Source of the DNA: Balanoglossus misakiensis
Lineage: Eukaryota > Hemichordata
Reading direction: 5' to 3'
Assembly (NCBI GenBank): GCA_040954595.2
Contig: CM082582.2
Location: 13,640,001 to 13,704,000 of the forward strand
DNA: 64,000 nucleotides
A program made the position numbers and the translations under genes. The notes beneath the pieces were generated by a model. The model worked only from the letters and a program-made list of their open reading frames with translations. It had not been told where the DNA came from and made no database searches. Of this stretch, positions 50,795-63,947 are shown piece after piece (the stretch's first letter is position 1; each line of letters starts with the position of its first letter).

Positions 50795-51005
50795 AGACAG
50801 ACAGCCAACATTGTCAGTTTTGCATCTATTGTTCAGCTGTCACTGGTTAGCATGAGAGATGTATATTACCATGGTGATTGACCTGCTTGATCAACGTAAA
50901 GATCTGTGCTGTATTCTAGCAAACTGGTTAAACAGCATCAGGTTTGAATGATTGAAACAACCAGACCATGTACATCCCATGGGAATACTGATTACTGTAG
51001 TTCAG

Positions 51006-51050
51006 TGTATTGTATTAATATTGAATTGTATTGTATTTTATTGTATAATT
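51006..51050. repeat. Decayed ATTGT pentanucleotide repeat
   Basis: Interrupted copies of the same unit as the pure tract at 10003-10090, with added T and A interruptions. Confidence 0.6.
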
Positions 51051-51481
51051 GTACGTGTCTTGGTATTATATTATTCAGTGTTATATCATTTTAGAAATGA
51101 ATTTCTGACAGAATTTACATCTTGACAGCTATGATTTTATTTTTAAATTTTTCTACTGACATATTTTCAATTTCAAATGAATACAGTATCAATGTCTGTT
51201 TGAACTCTGTCTGAAAGTTTTATTACTATTCACCCCCTGTCCGATGGGGGATTGAACACCTAATCTAGCAATGGTAATCTTGACAAGAAAAACATCCCTT
51301 GAAGTGACTGTACTTTTTCAAGTAAGATTTTCACAACAGGGACTATCCTAATGAGAAAACTAACTGCTGTAAAATTCATGAAATAACCATAATATGGGAA
51401 AGGCTTGTAAGCTGAGCGGCATGCAAAAAAACCCCACCATTTAGGGGATTACAAGATAATTCAGTCTGTCATCGACCTCTG

Positions 51482-51500
51482 TCTCTCTCTCTCTCTCTCT
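51482..51500. repeat. (CT)n microsatellite
   Basis: A pure TC/CT dinucleotide run of about 19 bases. Confidence 0.9.
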
Positions 51501-54500
51501 GAGAAGGCTTAGATTCATCTCCCTCATTATGTCTTCATCTTTCTCAATTTGCATCTTTCTCATGTTTGCAATTATATGGTGAGCCAAGGCTGTCAAACCA
51601 TACTTCATCTCATGAACTAATGAATTAAGAAATATCATCAATGACTATTTATCGGGCGCTTTGCAAGTTACACACTCATTTTTCTTGCCCACATTGTGTT
51701 CACCAATTTATCCTTGTTCATTTGAAAAACTATAATATAATAAGAAATTATGGTAAACGTAAGACTGAAGGGGATTATGGCATCATCTTGCTTGATACAG
51801 ATAAGAACATAATGAAGCTTAATAGAAAATGAAAACTGTCTGGATATCTTCCTCTGAAAAGCGATCATTTCCACATTGCCCTCATTTGACCTTTTGTTTC
51901 TGTATACTGACATTCTTCTCGTTGATGACTCAGGAACTCTCCAAACACCAATATTTAGACTCAAACATGATCATAATCATTAATTCAGTTCTCTCTACTT
52001 TGCCAAAAGAAAAGAAAAAAAAACTTTTCCATTTAATTTTCACTGTGGAATATTTTTATTCACTGTAGCTGAAGACAGTCTGCCTGGGAGGAAGGAGACA
52101 TCAATATGAGTGCCCTATCTTGATTATAGCCAACAAATAATATGATAATAGCAGCAATTATTCCATAACCCCAGACTACTCCCAAGTTGTAAATCAATTA
52201 CCTAGATTCAAAAATCACAAGATATTAACTTAATGAGTCTCTATCCATCCCCGTTTATTTATGTTAATGGCCAGCCAGGGTCTCCACATCAAAATCGGCA
52301 GTTAACTGAAATTTTCTTCTGCAAATTATCCCATTATTTTCATTGCAGTGTAAACCTGTCTTGGTTTCATGATTTTGGAAGAGCATGCATGAAATTTCAA
52401 TGAAGCTAAATCTCATAATGTCTGGTTAAATGTTTGATTGGTGAAAACGGTTTTTGTACTTCTTACAGTACCCTACCTATTTGACTCCACCATATGAAGA
52501 TTATGCTCATAATCTGAAAGATGTTATCTTTTGGCTCATGCATGGAAACAAAATTGATCCATTATTTGGTACAATAACCCATTAGACAAATTGTGTCCTG
52601 TAGTAGCATAGTCTTTATTTTCATTTTTTTTTTTTGAAAGGATAGATCTGAGTGCAGCCTTGTTTGAACAGGAAAGACTCAGTTCAAAAGTTGCAGACAA
52701 CATAATTTTGCTCACTGACCCAGCAGCTCTGACCCTGTGTGACATTTGCAGACAATAAAGGGCGTGCTAGGTCATGTGTTCACATGATGTACGTGTCTGT
52801 CTGCGACAATCAATACATCTGCCTGGCCCAATCAGCAGTTAAACAATATATAGGGTTTTTTAATGAAATAATGAAGATGATTTTAATCATTTCAATAATG
52901 CTTGTTATTTTGAATGAGGAAGAAAGTGGACCAATTATTCACATGAAACTTTCTGAGGTCTTCTGCATCTTTAGGGGAGAAATTAATGGAATCAAGAATT
53001 ATGGTCAGGTGAGATCAATATCATAAGTGTTGTCTGTGATAAAGTGAGATGCACCATGGGAACGCACAGTAAAAGTTGATGAAAAACAAAACTTTTGACT
53101 TAAAATGTTTCAAGCTCAGGAAAGATGCATCCATGGTCTTATAAGGCAACGTGACACAATTATTACTTTAAACCTCCCCAAGATCGAAAGATTTACATTA
53201 AAAGTCAGGGCGCGCAACACCCTCTAGTATGCGGACAGTTACTGAAGAAGGTTGTACTGCTCCCCCCCACCAGGAATTTTCCATTCAGCTTCTATATGGT
53301 TCAATAGTTTCTTAATTATTCATGAACGCCATCTCCCGGAGTGCACAATTCACCACACGATATCATCATACAAGGAATTATCCATACAGGCAGAGGCACC
53401 AGAATCAAATGGTTTATTTAAACTGTTGTATCATCCCCCTGCTATCATAATTTTAGTCTAGTATCTCTCTGTATTTTGTTCGCTGCTTTCAAAAGTTACT
53501 TTTGGAAGCAAAGCAGACAAAATACAGCTAGATACTTTATAGACTATCATAATAATTTAGAATCCAGGTGTGCATTATCCTGGATGTGATCAAATGATCA
53601 TTTCTGTATTATTTAGCACTGAGCTGGTAAAATATATGTTGCTTGATGAATTTTTTCACAAAAAGAACCATGTGCATTCGATGATTAACTGAATCTGAAT
53701 GTGAAATGGACTGTGGAAGTTAATGCCTCTGGACTCATGTCTTTCATCTAGAACGAAAATTGGGTCTAGCTACCACAAAAGCTCAGCATTATCAACACAA
53801 ATTATATCAGGCTAAATGAACACTAAAAAATGACAAATGATGTCTCACAGTAACAAAACATTTATCTGTTAATTCAATGTAACCATCATCTTACGAAGAT
53901 AAAATTTGACATTCTCATTGATCAGCCCACACATTGTGACCTATTTCTGTCTATGACCCAGATACACAGATATACTTTCCGAAGGTAGTACTAGGTCACG
54001 CTGTCTGTCTACAGGGCCTGCTCAATAAAATCATCAAAGTCGGGTCGACATTCTACTTTTTCACTGTCTTAACTTTGAGATTTGCGCCTGCTCCAAAGGT
54101 TGTGGGTCAGTTTCTCCTGCCCTGAGTACATGCTGCTGTTTTACATAGATTGTAAATTTAAAATGTCAACGTCTGCAAATCATTGTTGAGTGCTGTCACA
54201 TGACCAGGTCACCTGTCTGAAAATTAAGGAAGTAAATTCAACATAGTCAACTTGAAATTTAAAGTTTTGAACAGAGGAGGAATTTCACAACCATATTCAA
54301 ATTGATGTCTGCTTCATGTGAAGTGAAATAATTTAGCTCAGCACTGATACAATTGTAAATTTAAGCTGATCAGGAATTATCAGCATACATGTAACGATTA
54401 TGGCTTAATGGTTTATCAGTCTCAATTAGTCACAGGGAACTTGCTGTGGGAGGAAATTTTCCACTAAAACTATGAACCGACGTTTTTACAGGTGGTGATA

Positions 54501-57183
54501 CATATTGTTTTGTATGTTTCTGAAATGACCTGGTTTCCATGGTTTCTTACATTCACCTGTTGTATATTTGCACGACTGATGTTTATATTGTGTCTGCAGT
54601 GGTGGGAGTTAACCCACCCTGCAACAAAGTAGGTTCTTCAAATTAAAATTCACTTGGCCTCCACCTGTTACAATCACACAGATTACAATATAGTCAATTA
54701 GCCCAGATGACCCCTTTGATATAGTTACAAGATTTGCTACATGTGTCACTGGTTGCTAAGACAATCATAAAAATGGAAAGTGCTTGTGTTTTTTTCTGTA
54801 TTTCTGCGAAAAGATTAAACCGGATGGATTTAATTGTAGAGCAATATGTTACACATACACACATACATATACTGGCTATACTTTCAAAGGGACAGTATTT
54901 TGTAACTTAGATATAGCAAAGTTATTGTTTTTTTGTTAGCAGGACACTTGTACTCATTTGTCAACAATATAACATATTACAAATTATTCCAACTATTAAT
55001 AATTTTTCAATATTTTAACAAAGTGAACTTGGAATTTAGTTGTCCAAATGACATTTTATTAATTTAGGTTTTAAGTAAAAACATATGTGTGTTTGTGTCT
55101 ATTGTCCAGAGTGATGTGTGTGTGACAGCCAACCAGGTTGGAGAAAGTGTGTCATGTGACCACAACAGAGGGAGTATGGGACTGTAGTTTGTCATTCTAT
55201 ATTCTATAAAGCTGCCAACATTTTTATTTGACACATAATACACTGTATAATTTTAAATACCATGCTTGTCTGCTTTTTAGTATTTATTTAGTCTACAACA
55301 GACAAGCCTCCGCAAGCATGAGGATATTTGCATAAAACCATCACAGCACGCTGCCATTACCTTGGGTGTTCCACCTTGTGATTCTCATACCCTGCGTACT
55401 TTAGCCTGGCTCAGACAGTGAAGACCAGAATCTATAATTACATTCAGACAATATTTTTATGTGCTAATAAATTGTCTCTGAAACATCACATTAATACATT
55501 AACCATTAATACACATCAGTTTTATAAGAATGACATATTGTGGCTAATTTACAATATACATGTATTACCACATTTTGTGTTTCAAATCACTAATTTTTTC
55601 TCATACTTGCCAGTGTCTAGAACAGATTATTACTGTGTTAGGTTTTAACCATGTTGTAATTTGTTTTTGAATGGCTGATTGTATTATGCCATTACATGAA
55701 ATATTGATAAAATACATGTGGGAATGATTTAATTCAACTTATCATGGTCAAATCTGTGAATTTAAAACCTAATGATCAATGCCTCAAATACCTAAATTGT
55801 GAAATTTAATCCCAAAGAAAACTATGTTTTTTTTGTGGTAATGTGGAAATACACGAGGTCAATACTTCACCCCAGCTATCTCCCCCACAATTTTAGGTGG
55901 TGGTGTACAGAAACATATACTGATATTCATGAGTCTCACCCCCCTCCCCCACCATGTGGCAAATACTTCAGGCATAATGGGAAATACTGTCTGCAATGTC
56001 TGGTGTAGAGGGAAATTCTCCGGAAGTGCCTATCTATGGCACCAGTTCCGGAAGTCCCTGTAAGAATCAAAATTGTCAGGAAATACGAGCGTGGATACAG
56101 TCTGTGTGGAAATGGATCCAGACCACATGGCAGTTTGATTACACAAGGTCTAATTCACTGAGTTTTATAAATTAAAGGAATTATCTGCTGATGATATCAT
56201 ACTAAAAACCAAAAATGACAAAATATAACATCAAAGAAATAATTGTACCAACTCAAGCCCTTCTTGAAACTGGTGGTCAATTTGCAAATAAACTGCACAG
56301 AGACACGGAGTATGAGACATTTCACAATCTTGATTCATTTTATTGGTCTAGGGTCTCACATGCCCCTCAGCTAACTATCGTTCTAAAAGACAACCTAGCT
56401 GCACTGTACTGGCAGTCATTACATATTTCATCATTTTTTTTCCAGGAATTGTTCAGTGTTTGAACCAGCTTTCTTGTTCTACTCCATAAATTATTAACAA
56501 AACATCCAGTGCCTGGATCACCCACACAGTAACATGTTTTTCTCTTGTTTCATCATGTTCCTCAGAGAACAGACATATTTTTAATTACACAAAGATATTG
56601 GTCATTGAAGTTATATACACAGCTAGGATGACAACATCCACCTGAGGCTGGTACACAGAAAGTCACGCTTGCAACCATCTGGTTGACAAGCTGTGAACTA
56701 TATTTTCACTGTTATATTCAAACTTTTAGAAACTGGCCGTGCTTATTAGAGCGCAGAACATAACAAGGCTTAGCTATTGAAACACCTTTACCTTAATGAG
56801 GGCATTAAAATGTCTAACAAGGAAACATTCTCAATGAAGTACAATCTGCCTGGCACAGTGCAGACAACAGGTCCAGACAGACAGACTCTGCTTTTCCATA
56901 TAGTGCATTTTTATTACTCTCAAACAGTCCATTTTAAAAATAGTTTCCCAAATGGTTGTTTGCTCTACTAGCTGCCACACCCAGTTCAGGTCAGGAAGGT
57001 GAATTACCCAATATGCTTTGCAGGAAAGATTTTCTTGTATACACATTACAGTTTCTATCCTAAAATCAACAAGACATCAAATGTAATTTTGAGTGTGGAA
57101 TATGTTGCAAACACTGTATCATGGAAATTTTCAGAAGCGTATTAACAAATAACTCAAAAGACAGTTTGATATCAAAAGGTCAC

Positions 57184-59722
57184 TTTATTCCACAATGTAT
57201 TTATGTGCTCTGAGATTTGGTATTGTAACTTTATGGTTAGAACTATCAAGGTACAATTGTATCAAAAGTTTAATTTTCAAAATGAGCAGGTTTTGTGTGC
57301 TGTTGTTAATCTGAATATGAATCTCTTCTGTTGTGACAAATAATGCCATTGAAGCATCAGAGGAATATGGACGGAATCTAGTAAGATGTAAAAACATAAT
57401 GTCTCCTTCAAGTTTAAAAAAACACAACTATATTCTATCAATGCACCATTAACTGTATAAGAACACAGCATACAAAACAGCACTTTACATGTTCTATAGA
57501 AATCTGACAAATACACATCAGAATGATATGCAATACATATTTAACTGTCTCTCGTTCAAATGAAATCCTTGTAAATGTACAAACCCTTTTTGCACCAAGA
57601 TAACTGAACTTTACTTATTGTTACCAGTTCTGAGATTTGAATCTTGTAATAAGAAATTGCGGTGAGCTTTCAGGAATATTCAAGCTACAATCTTTATTCA
57701 GAAAACAAAAGGCTTCTCACCGTTGACTTAAAAGCTACTGTTACAAAATACATTTTCATTTCTCATTACCATTGATGCAAAATAGGACTCAAACTGAAAA
57801 TTCCAATCTTTTTGGAAAAAAATATCACAATTTTTAGATTTTCCTTAAAATGTTGTGGACGGATGGAACTATGCAATAAGCCCTGAGAGCATTTAGTGGA
57901 TGTATATAATATTACGTGCAAATTGTGTTATAGAAGTTCCACAGAATTACATAAATTTTAGACATTAAAAGAAGCCACTGTTTTTATTTTTTTATGAATT
58001 AGAATGGGTACTTGTTGATTTTATTCATGAATGACTATATAAATATGATATTCATGACAAAGATGTTTTGTATGGGAGCACCAAAAAATGTACCTTGCAT
58101 AAATGTTCTTGCTGCTATATGCACCTCCAGTCTCATCAAATTACATATACAATTACATGTGGAATAGTATTAACTAGACACTTTTGAACGTTTCTATCTT
58201 AATAATACATGAACACAGGCATGAACCAATTCTGAATACTTTCTCTGTATTGAATGTTAGGTTCAACCCAGCTATATGTATATGCCTGTCAATTAAGATT
58301 TGCTATCTTGATGGAAGAAATGTCAGCTCTAACTTTTTCTTATCAAAACTTGACTCAAGAGGACCTTGTTGTTTTATTAATCCATGGAAGGTATCACGAG
58401 AGTCCAGAATAAAAAAAAACTCTGAACCAGTCTACACTGAGTAATATCGCATCCCATTTGTTTGGATTGCACAAAGCACAGGTCTAGGGTCAACTGATTC
58501 ATGTCAGCTGCAACTTTTTTCCTTTTAAAACCTGGCATTGGAGATTTGTCATTTTCCTCTTCAGTCACTGAAAGGATTGAATCTGAGTGCCGGGATGCAA
58601 AACTTGTCTGCAGTTATCTCATCCTGTCTGCTTGCAGTACACAAAGTATGAGGGTCAAAATGTCGCCTGATTAAAGCTGTACCCTGCTTGCCATAAACAA
58701 ACAAAGAGAACTCATTAAGTAGCTCCCACAAGCTTGTTGAGGTCAAGCTGGGGTCGCGTGCTTAGATCTCCACAACGTACATGTTGAGACTGAGCGTATT
58801 GAGCACAGTTTCCAGCCCACACAAATAGAATGCGATATTAACCAAATGATGTCTCTTTGCAAAAAAAAAATTCAAAAGTTTTGTTTGTTTCTTCATTTGT
58901 CAATACTTTGAGAGCGTCTTAGGTTTCATCCCCTGGGTTGAAATAATCTCTGTGGCTTTCAATGAATGGAGTAGAGAAAGAATGATCTGAGACAGTTCCT
59001 TTAAAAAAAATGTCTGTATCACAGCTGAGGTATGGGGCCGGATCTATCTTCTCTTTTGTGAAAGTGAGCTGAGGCTAAGGCAATGATCTGAGCATTGCAA
59101 GATGTTTAAACACTGAAGTGAAACACTGTCATCCTTCAACAGGTGGTGGTGTTGACATACTCGTCAGTAACATAGAAATGTAAAAATAGGGTACAAGTCT
59201 GTTATAAGCATTCGTACTCAAATATTGGTTCCCCTGCTACCTTTGCATCAATGTGTCCACTGGGCCCAACCAGAAGAATAGGCCTTGCCATGACAAGATG
59301 GCCAGTCAACCAGATGAGTAAACTACGTATAGGCCTCTGCATCACTTGCAAACAACAGTCCCTGTGCAATTTACATGTGCATTGATGAAACCTGTCTAGA
59401 AAGGCCAGTTTGATTAAAGTCCCTTGACTGGCCACTATAGACAGGTATGACTACTTTTATCTCTAAGATACAATTACAACTATATGTTTTTACCTTGGCT
59501 CCCATATGTGCAATCAAATTTTATGATATTTTGTTTACCTAGTTTATGAAAGGCCATATTTTTTTTCAAATGCTTCAGTCACTACTGAAATGCTGGTCAG
59601 TCTACAGTATGGTCTGAACATTATATTGGTCTACAAAACATGGTATGAAAAAAATACTGTTTGAAAGGAGACAGTAAAACCCACAAGTACCCATGTACAC
59701 TGTATCAAATATTGATATACTA
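57184..59722 (-). other. Probable CIMIP1 3' UTR and downstream region
   Basis: No coding exon is seen. Minus-strand AATAAA (plus-strand TTTATT) occurs at 58373-58378 and 57184-57189, among others, so the 3' UTR could reach 1.3 to 2.5 kb. The choice of end is not determinable here. Confidence 0.35.
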
Positions 59723-62700
59723 TTAATCAATGCCTTCAGTTGGCCAATTTAGCTGTCTAACAAGGCCACCCTTTGGTTTTGCATAACGTCCATATTTTTC
59801 CAGCCTGCAGTCATATTTTGTGGACCTCCAACCAACAAATCCTGCAGTAGTTTCAGGTACAGGAGGTGATCTGCCAACTTGGATGTATCTTGATATTGGT
59901 GTGATCGGAGGAAGTGTTAATGGTGGTGGCAGGATCAGCTTCTCCCGTTCAACCTTTGGAAAGTCATCTTTCACCAGCTGAAAGAAACAAATCACCATTT
60001 CTATTATTTGATTTTCATGCAGATTCTGCTCAATCAGGAATTCTGTTATTGATCCACATTAATTTCTCAAGAGAAAATCCCCTGGTGGTAAAAACCAATG
60101 ATGCAAAACAATGATGAAAATATTTTAAAATACTTTGATGGTTAACAGTCATAACTGAATATTTTAGTTCAAAATTATTAATCAGAGACAGTCGCAAACT
60201 AAAAAAAAAGAGAGTAAAATTTAAAATTAAGGTGTAACCAATTAGCCCACCAATTCTGGCATTTGGAAGATTTCCCTCGTTCGTTATACGTCACAATCTT
60301 TTACAAGCAAAAGCTCTGCATTCTGTAGTACACAGACAGGTAATTACAGGCAGACACCTGTGTTTGCAGATTTAAAAAAATAACTACAGCTCCAGGTGAA
60401 CAAACCATTGAAATTCCACAGACTCAGCTCTGCTCTCCTAATTTCACAAAGCCACACCGCCAAAGACAGAAATAAGCTATCAAAAAAAGCCAAATGACAC
60501 AAAAGTGTGATTGGTTGTAATAGGCAAAATTCTTTGTGCACTACTACAAAAAATGGTGCCGCTATAAGAATTCACTGCTTATAATCATACTGACTGCAAG
60601 GCATTCCATTTATTGAGGTATTGACTGAATTTTCTATTCTCTCCTTACAACACAAAATTCGTTTTGAGGGTTTAAAAAATGACGAAATCAAAGAGTTTCC
60701 GACATGTGATTTTCCATCTTTCATGTATGTCTCTTTGAAAGGTAATGAAAGACATCAATGTGTTTATCATTTCAATGTAGGACTTTTTAATGACAAATGG
60801 CTTCAAATGACATCACTGATGATTAACCTTATAGCTATTTCATGATTTTCTCATTTTTCTTGCTTATTTACAATTTGCAAGATGACAGGCACAATATGAA
60901 GAGTTTATAATACCTTCCACATAATTTCTCTCACAAACGACAGAGAGATTTTGATTGCTTAAGTGGCTTTTAGTCCAATTCTAATTTATGCCTAATAAGG
61001 TGTCATTTTTCACTCTAATTGCTGGAAATTTTGAATCTGATATCAAAAATCAGGCACCATGATGAGAAACCCTTTTCTGTAAAATGTACAGTGAGCACCA
61101 AAACTAGTACACCATCCAAGTGTGTCTGTGAATTGCTTTAGACTTGCCTTAGCCTTAAACACTACATGTATGTCCATGTTAATTATGGTGACTTCTAGAA
61201 GAACAAGACCTCTCAATACCAGACACCAAAGGACATTGTTCAGTTTATAGCTTTATTTTCAGGCGTTTTGATATGCATGTAAAACAACATTAAAGTGTTT
61301 GCAATATTCATAGACTTACTTTAAATTCAATATTCAGAGGGGAATATTCTGTGTTAGATAGAAGATGTACCATTACAATGACTTGTAATATAATTTCATG
61401 TTTGATCCTCTCTAGCCATCTTGTTCTTGGTATTAAATACTCAACTGAAACTAACTGTTGTTAGTTACTGCACCAGGGATACATTTCCATTTATAACAAG
61501 CCATCTATAATGTTACAGTGTAGCAGAGTAGAAAATAACCATCAATACTGTTACAGTGTAGCAGAACTGCACAATGTAACAAGTACAATGTACCTACATG
61601 ATGACAACATGCCCCATTGATGTGTCACACAAATTCAGTTTGCTACTGCTTTATTGGCCACTGGTAAAGGAGGAACCATTATAAAACTTATCAGACTGGT
61701 TTCCGCGTTAATTTATTGTTAAAATGGGTAAATGTGACTTGTTATGGCTTGTGCCATGTAACCACTTTTGCCGTGTGTTATTTCAAAAGAATGAGTTTTT
61801 CCCTAGGTTTGTTCTTTCTATAATGATTTTTTAATAATTGATTAACTCTACCTACAGGCAGTATCCCATCTGTAACATCTGTCAAGGCATATCAGTTTTC
61901 ACTATGATGAAAGAATGACTTGATCTGCGTCATTGAGGGACATACTAAGATCTCACTGAATTGTTAAACATTTATTTCATCTTAAGATGGCTTCAACGTT
62001 TCTGAATAATTCATACTCTTCTGGTGTTTTCATCTATTTCACCTTATCAGCTCAGAATTCAGGCATTTTGCAAACTGACAAAGCTAAAGGAATTCAGTTG
62101 TGTTATTTCATTTATATACTCAGAATATCCTAAAGATAAAAGAAGATTAATATTGATGGTAACAGGTGTGTATATTATGTATATCTGCAGATACACAGGA
62201 GTGGATTAATTGTGTGGGATTAACTTGTATAAGTGTTGGATTTTTTTTCTAGTACAAGGACTTTACAGCATCATTCCTCAACTACAGGATTAAACCTTCC
62301 CCTTTGCTATAGTTTATTAAAAGCTCTGATTTGCAATTTGATCCGCTGTTTATTGGTTACGCAGCTTTGTTTGTGACAAGATTTTATTTGCCCCCCCCCC
62401 CCCGATGTACGATGTACGTATGATACATTCTGACCAACGCATAATGACGTATATTAAACGTGACTTTACCCCATTTGCGATTTCATAACGAAGTACTATG
62501 TGGCAATGTATTTCGCCACAATAATTTTAGCTGTACCATGGAGGTTTAGCTTCATATCTCTCTTTATTTAATCTGTGGACACGCTTTTTCATAAAGTAGG
62601 GGCCTAAAAGTTAGTTTTCTTTTGCGCAAAATTCCATAAAGGCGACGACAAACACAGTCCTTGTGCTTCATTGCCATTGGAATGCTGTCGTCAGTAATGA

Positions 62701-63103
62701 ATTGGCTGAGATGTACAAAGCCAATGCACTGGCAACAGGTCAATCAAACCGTTTTACCCGTTGCCTACACAAACATCTTGTGCCGACATATTTATCCCAA
62801 AGGGACACTACAAACGTCAGGTGAAATTAACAACATGAAACTCACATCTTTATAACTTGTTTTAAGAAATCCCCACTGTTCTGGCCATGTCTTGGCGGCG
62901 TCTTCTTCGTATTTAATATGATCCTTCCTAAAGACGGTGAGAAAATGTAAGACAGAGAGGTACAATTATGTGTTATTCATGATACAGTGTAACAAACAAC
63001 ATAGGGTCGGATCGTACGCAATTAAGTCAGAAACCTACCAAATTTGATCCTGGGCGACAAAGTTGAATCCTGCGAGTGCTTTTCCTCCGGCCTTGTCAGC
63101 CAT
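59723..63103 (-). CDS. CIMIP1: Ciliary microtubule inner protein 1 (C20orf85 homolog)
   Basis: Three minus-strand exons: 63039-63103, 62846-62927 and 59723-59977. They total 402 nt (133 aa; human 137). Vertebrate C20orf85 was renamed as a ciliary microtubule inner protein, a small protein bound inside axonemal doublets of motile cilia. Matches to the family are an N-terminus with VAQDQIW (ending at W22), a TWPEQWGFL block in exon 2, and a proline-rich segment. These are followed by TPISRYIQV, the hallmark SPPVPETTAGFVGWRS (86-101) and a C-terminus with QLNWPTEGI. The protein is basic, with no signal peptide or membrane segment. Exon phases agree (2, then 0) and all splice sites are GT-AG. Intron 2 is long (about 2.9 kb) for this window. 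An X-box-like motif and a forkhead motif lie upstream. Confidence 0.94.
59978..62845 (-). other. Intron 2 of CIMIP1
   Basis: An AT-rich intron of 2868 bases with no supported exon of another gene. It contains the 38-bp tandem duplication near 61.5 kb and a poly-C run at about 62392-62403. Confidence 0.7.
61501..61576. repeat. 38-bp tandem duplication
   Basis: Two adjacent copies begin ccatctataatgttacagtg (61501) and ccatcaatactgttacagtg (61539). They share the exact 16-mer GTTACAGTGTAGCAGA at 61512-61527 and 61550-61565. Confidence 0.75.
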
Positions 63104-63207
63104 TTTTACCGCCAGGCGTATATTATCGTCGAGATTTTGGCCGTTTTCTGGCGACAAATTTATTTAGAAAATCCCTCTGTGGATTTGCTACACGGATACC
63201 CACGTAT

Positions 63208-63214
63208 GTAAATA
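63208..63214 (+). promoter_or_regulatory. Forkhead motif near CIMIP1
   Basis: GTAAATA fits the forkhead core RYAAAYA. It lies about 105 bases upstream of the CIMIP1 ATG and 19 bases from the X-box-like site. FOXJ1 is the forkhead regulator of motile-cilium genes. The motif is short and common, so it is only suggestive. Confidence 0.3.
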
Positions 63215-63232
63215 GTGTAGGTGGTACAACAT

Positions 63233-63246
63233 GCAGCCATAGCAAC
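63233..63246 (-). promoter_or_regulatory. X-box-like motif in the CIMIP1 promoter
   Basis: On the minus strand it reads GTTGCT AT GGCTGC. The left half RYYNYY is perfect and the right half departs at one base (GC for AC). It lies 130 bases upstream of the start codon, a typical distance for RFX sites in ciliary genes. Confidence 0.45.
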
Positions 63247-63863
63247 AAGACGCCCTCGGGGTGATATTAAGGCCATGCCACGCATAACAATTCAATTGTT
63301 TAATTGGACGATTCTATTTCTAGGGTGGGTGAGGGGCAGGTCTAGTGATCGCAGAACTGCAGTAGTAGTTCAAGCAAAAGCGCAAAGATCCTTCAAATTG
63401 AGAAATCTTTCGAAGCCAAAAGTTTAAGGAGCACGGAGGAGAATCTGCGGTGACATCAAGCAGACACAGTATAACACATTTGTCAAAGATAAACCAAAAT
63501 TTCTAGACTACGTTTTCTCGGCGACATGTTACTGTATAACAATTCGTAATGTAGGCCTACATGTACATGGCTTGTGTTTGTTTCATCGGACCAATACAAA
63601 AGTTTATCCGAATATAATCAATCTCTTTCAGCGTAACTACATAGGTAACAAGCGACTGTGATAGTGAATTATAAGGCTATTAAACATTTTCAATAAAATC
63701 ATGGGAAAGTTATTTTGTGCCTTTTATTCATGTTAACTGGGCATTAGTGATAGATCTAGATACAAAACCAAGGAACATTAAATATACATATCGAATTGAA
63801 ATGATGGGAATAAAATACAGTTCTGTCGAAAATAAGTAGGCACATGTAAGCTTAGGTCTTCAT

Positions 63864-63947
63864 AGCTGCAGTTCAGTAGCTCGAAGTTTTGAAAACTGGT
63901 TTTGCCGTACAAAACAAGGCAAAACTTCGAGCTACTGAACTGCAGCT
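63864..63947. repeat. Perfect 28-bp inverted repeat (fold-back)
   Basis: The left arm 63864-63891 and right arm 63920-63947 are exact reverse complements (left arm begins AGCTGCAGTTCAGTAGC), with a 28-base spacer. The spacer itself has an inner inverted pair, GTTTTG (63899-63904) and CAAAAC (63910-63915). Outside the arms, aggtctt and aaggcct extend the pairing imperfectly past a 3-base bulge. It could be a small fold-back element, an insertion footprint or a hairpin RNA precursor. Confidence 0.9.

Larger units (their letters stand above)
44061..57180. other. Gene-free AT-rich region
   Basis: About 13 kb without a frame that I can connect to a family or to spliced neighbours. The longest frames are under 100 codons and low-complexity or antisense to one another. 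It holds three exact GTTGCCATGG X-box cores (44743, 46890 and 50781), a GT-rich stretch near 44400-44550, a diverged 70-bp duplication, a CT microsatellite and a decayed ATTGT repeat. It may carry regulatory DNA or non-coding RNA that cannot be seen by eye. Confidence 0.55.
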
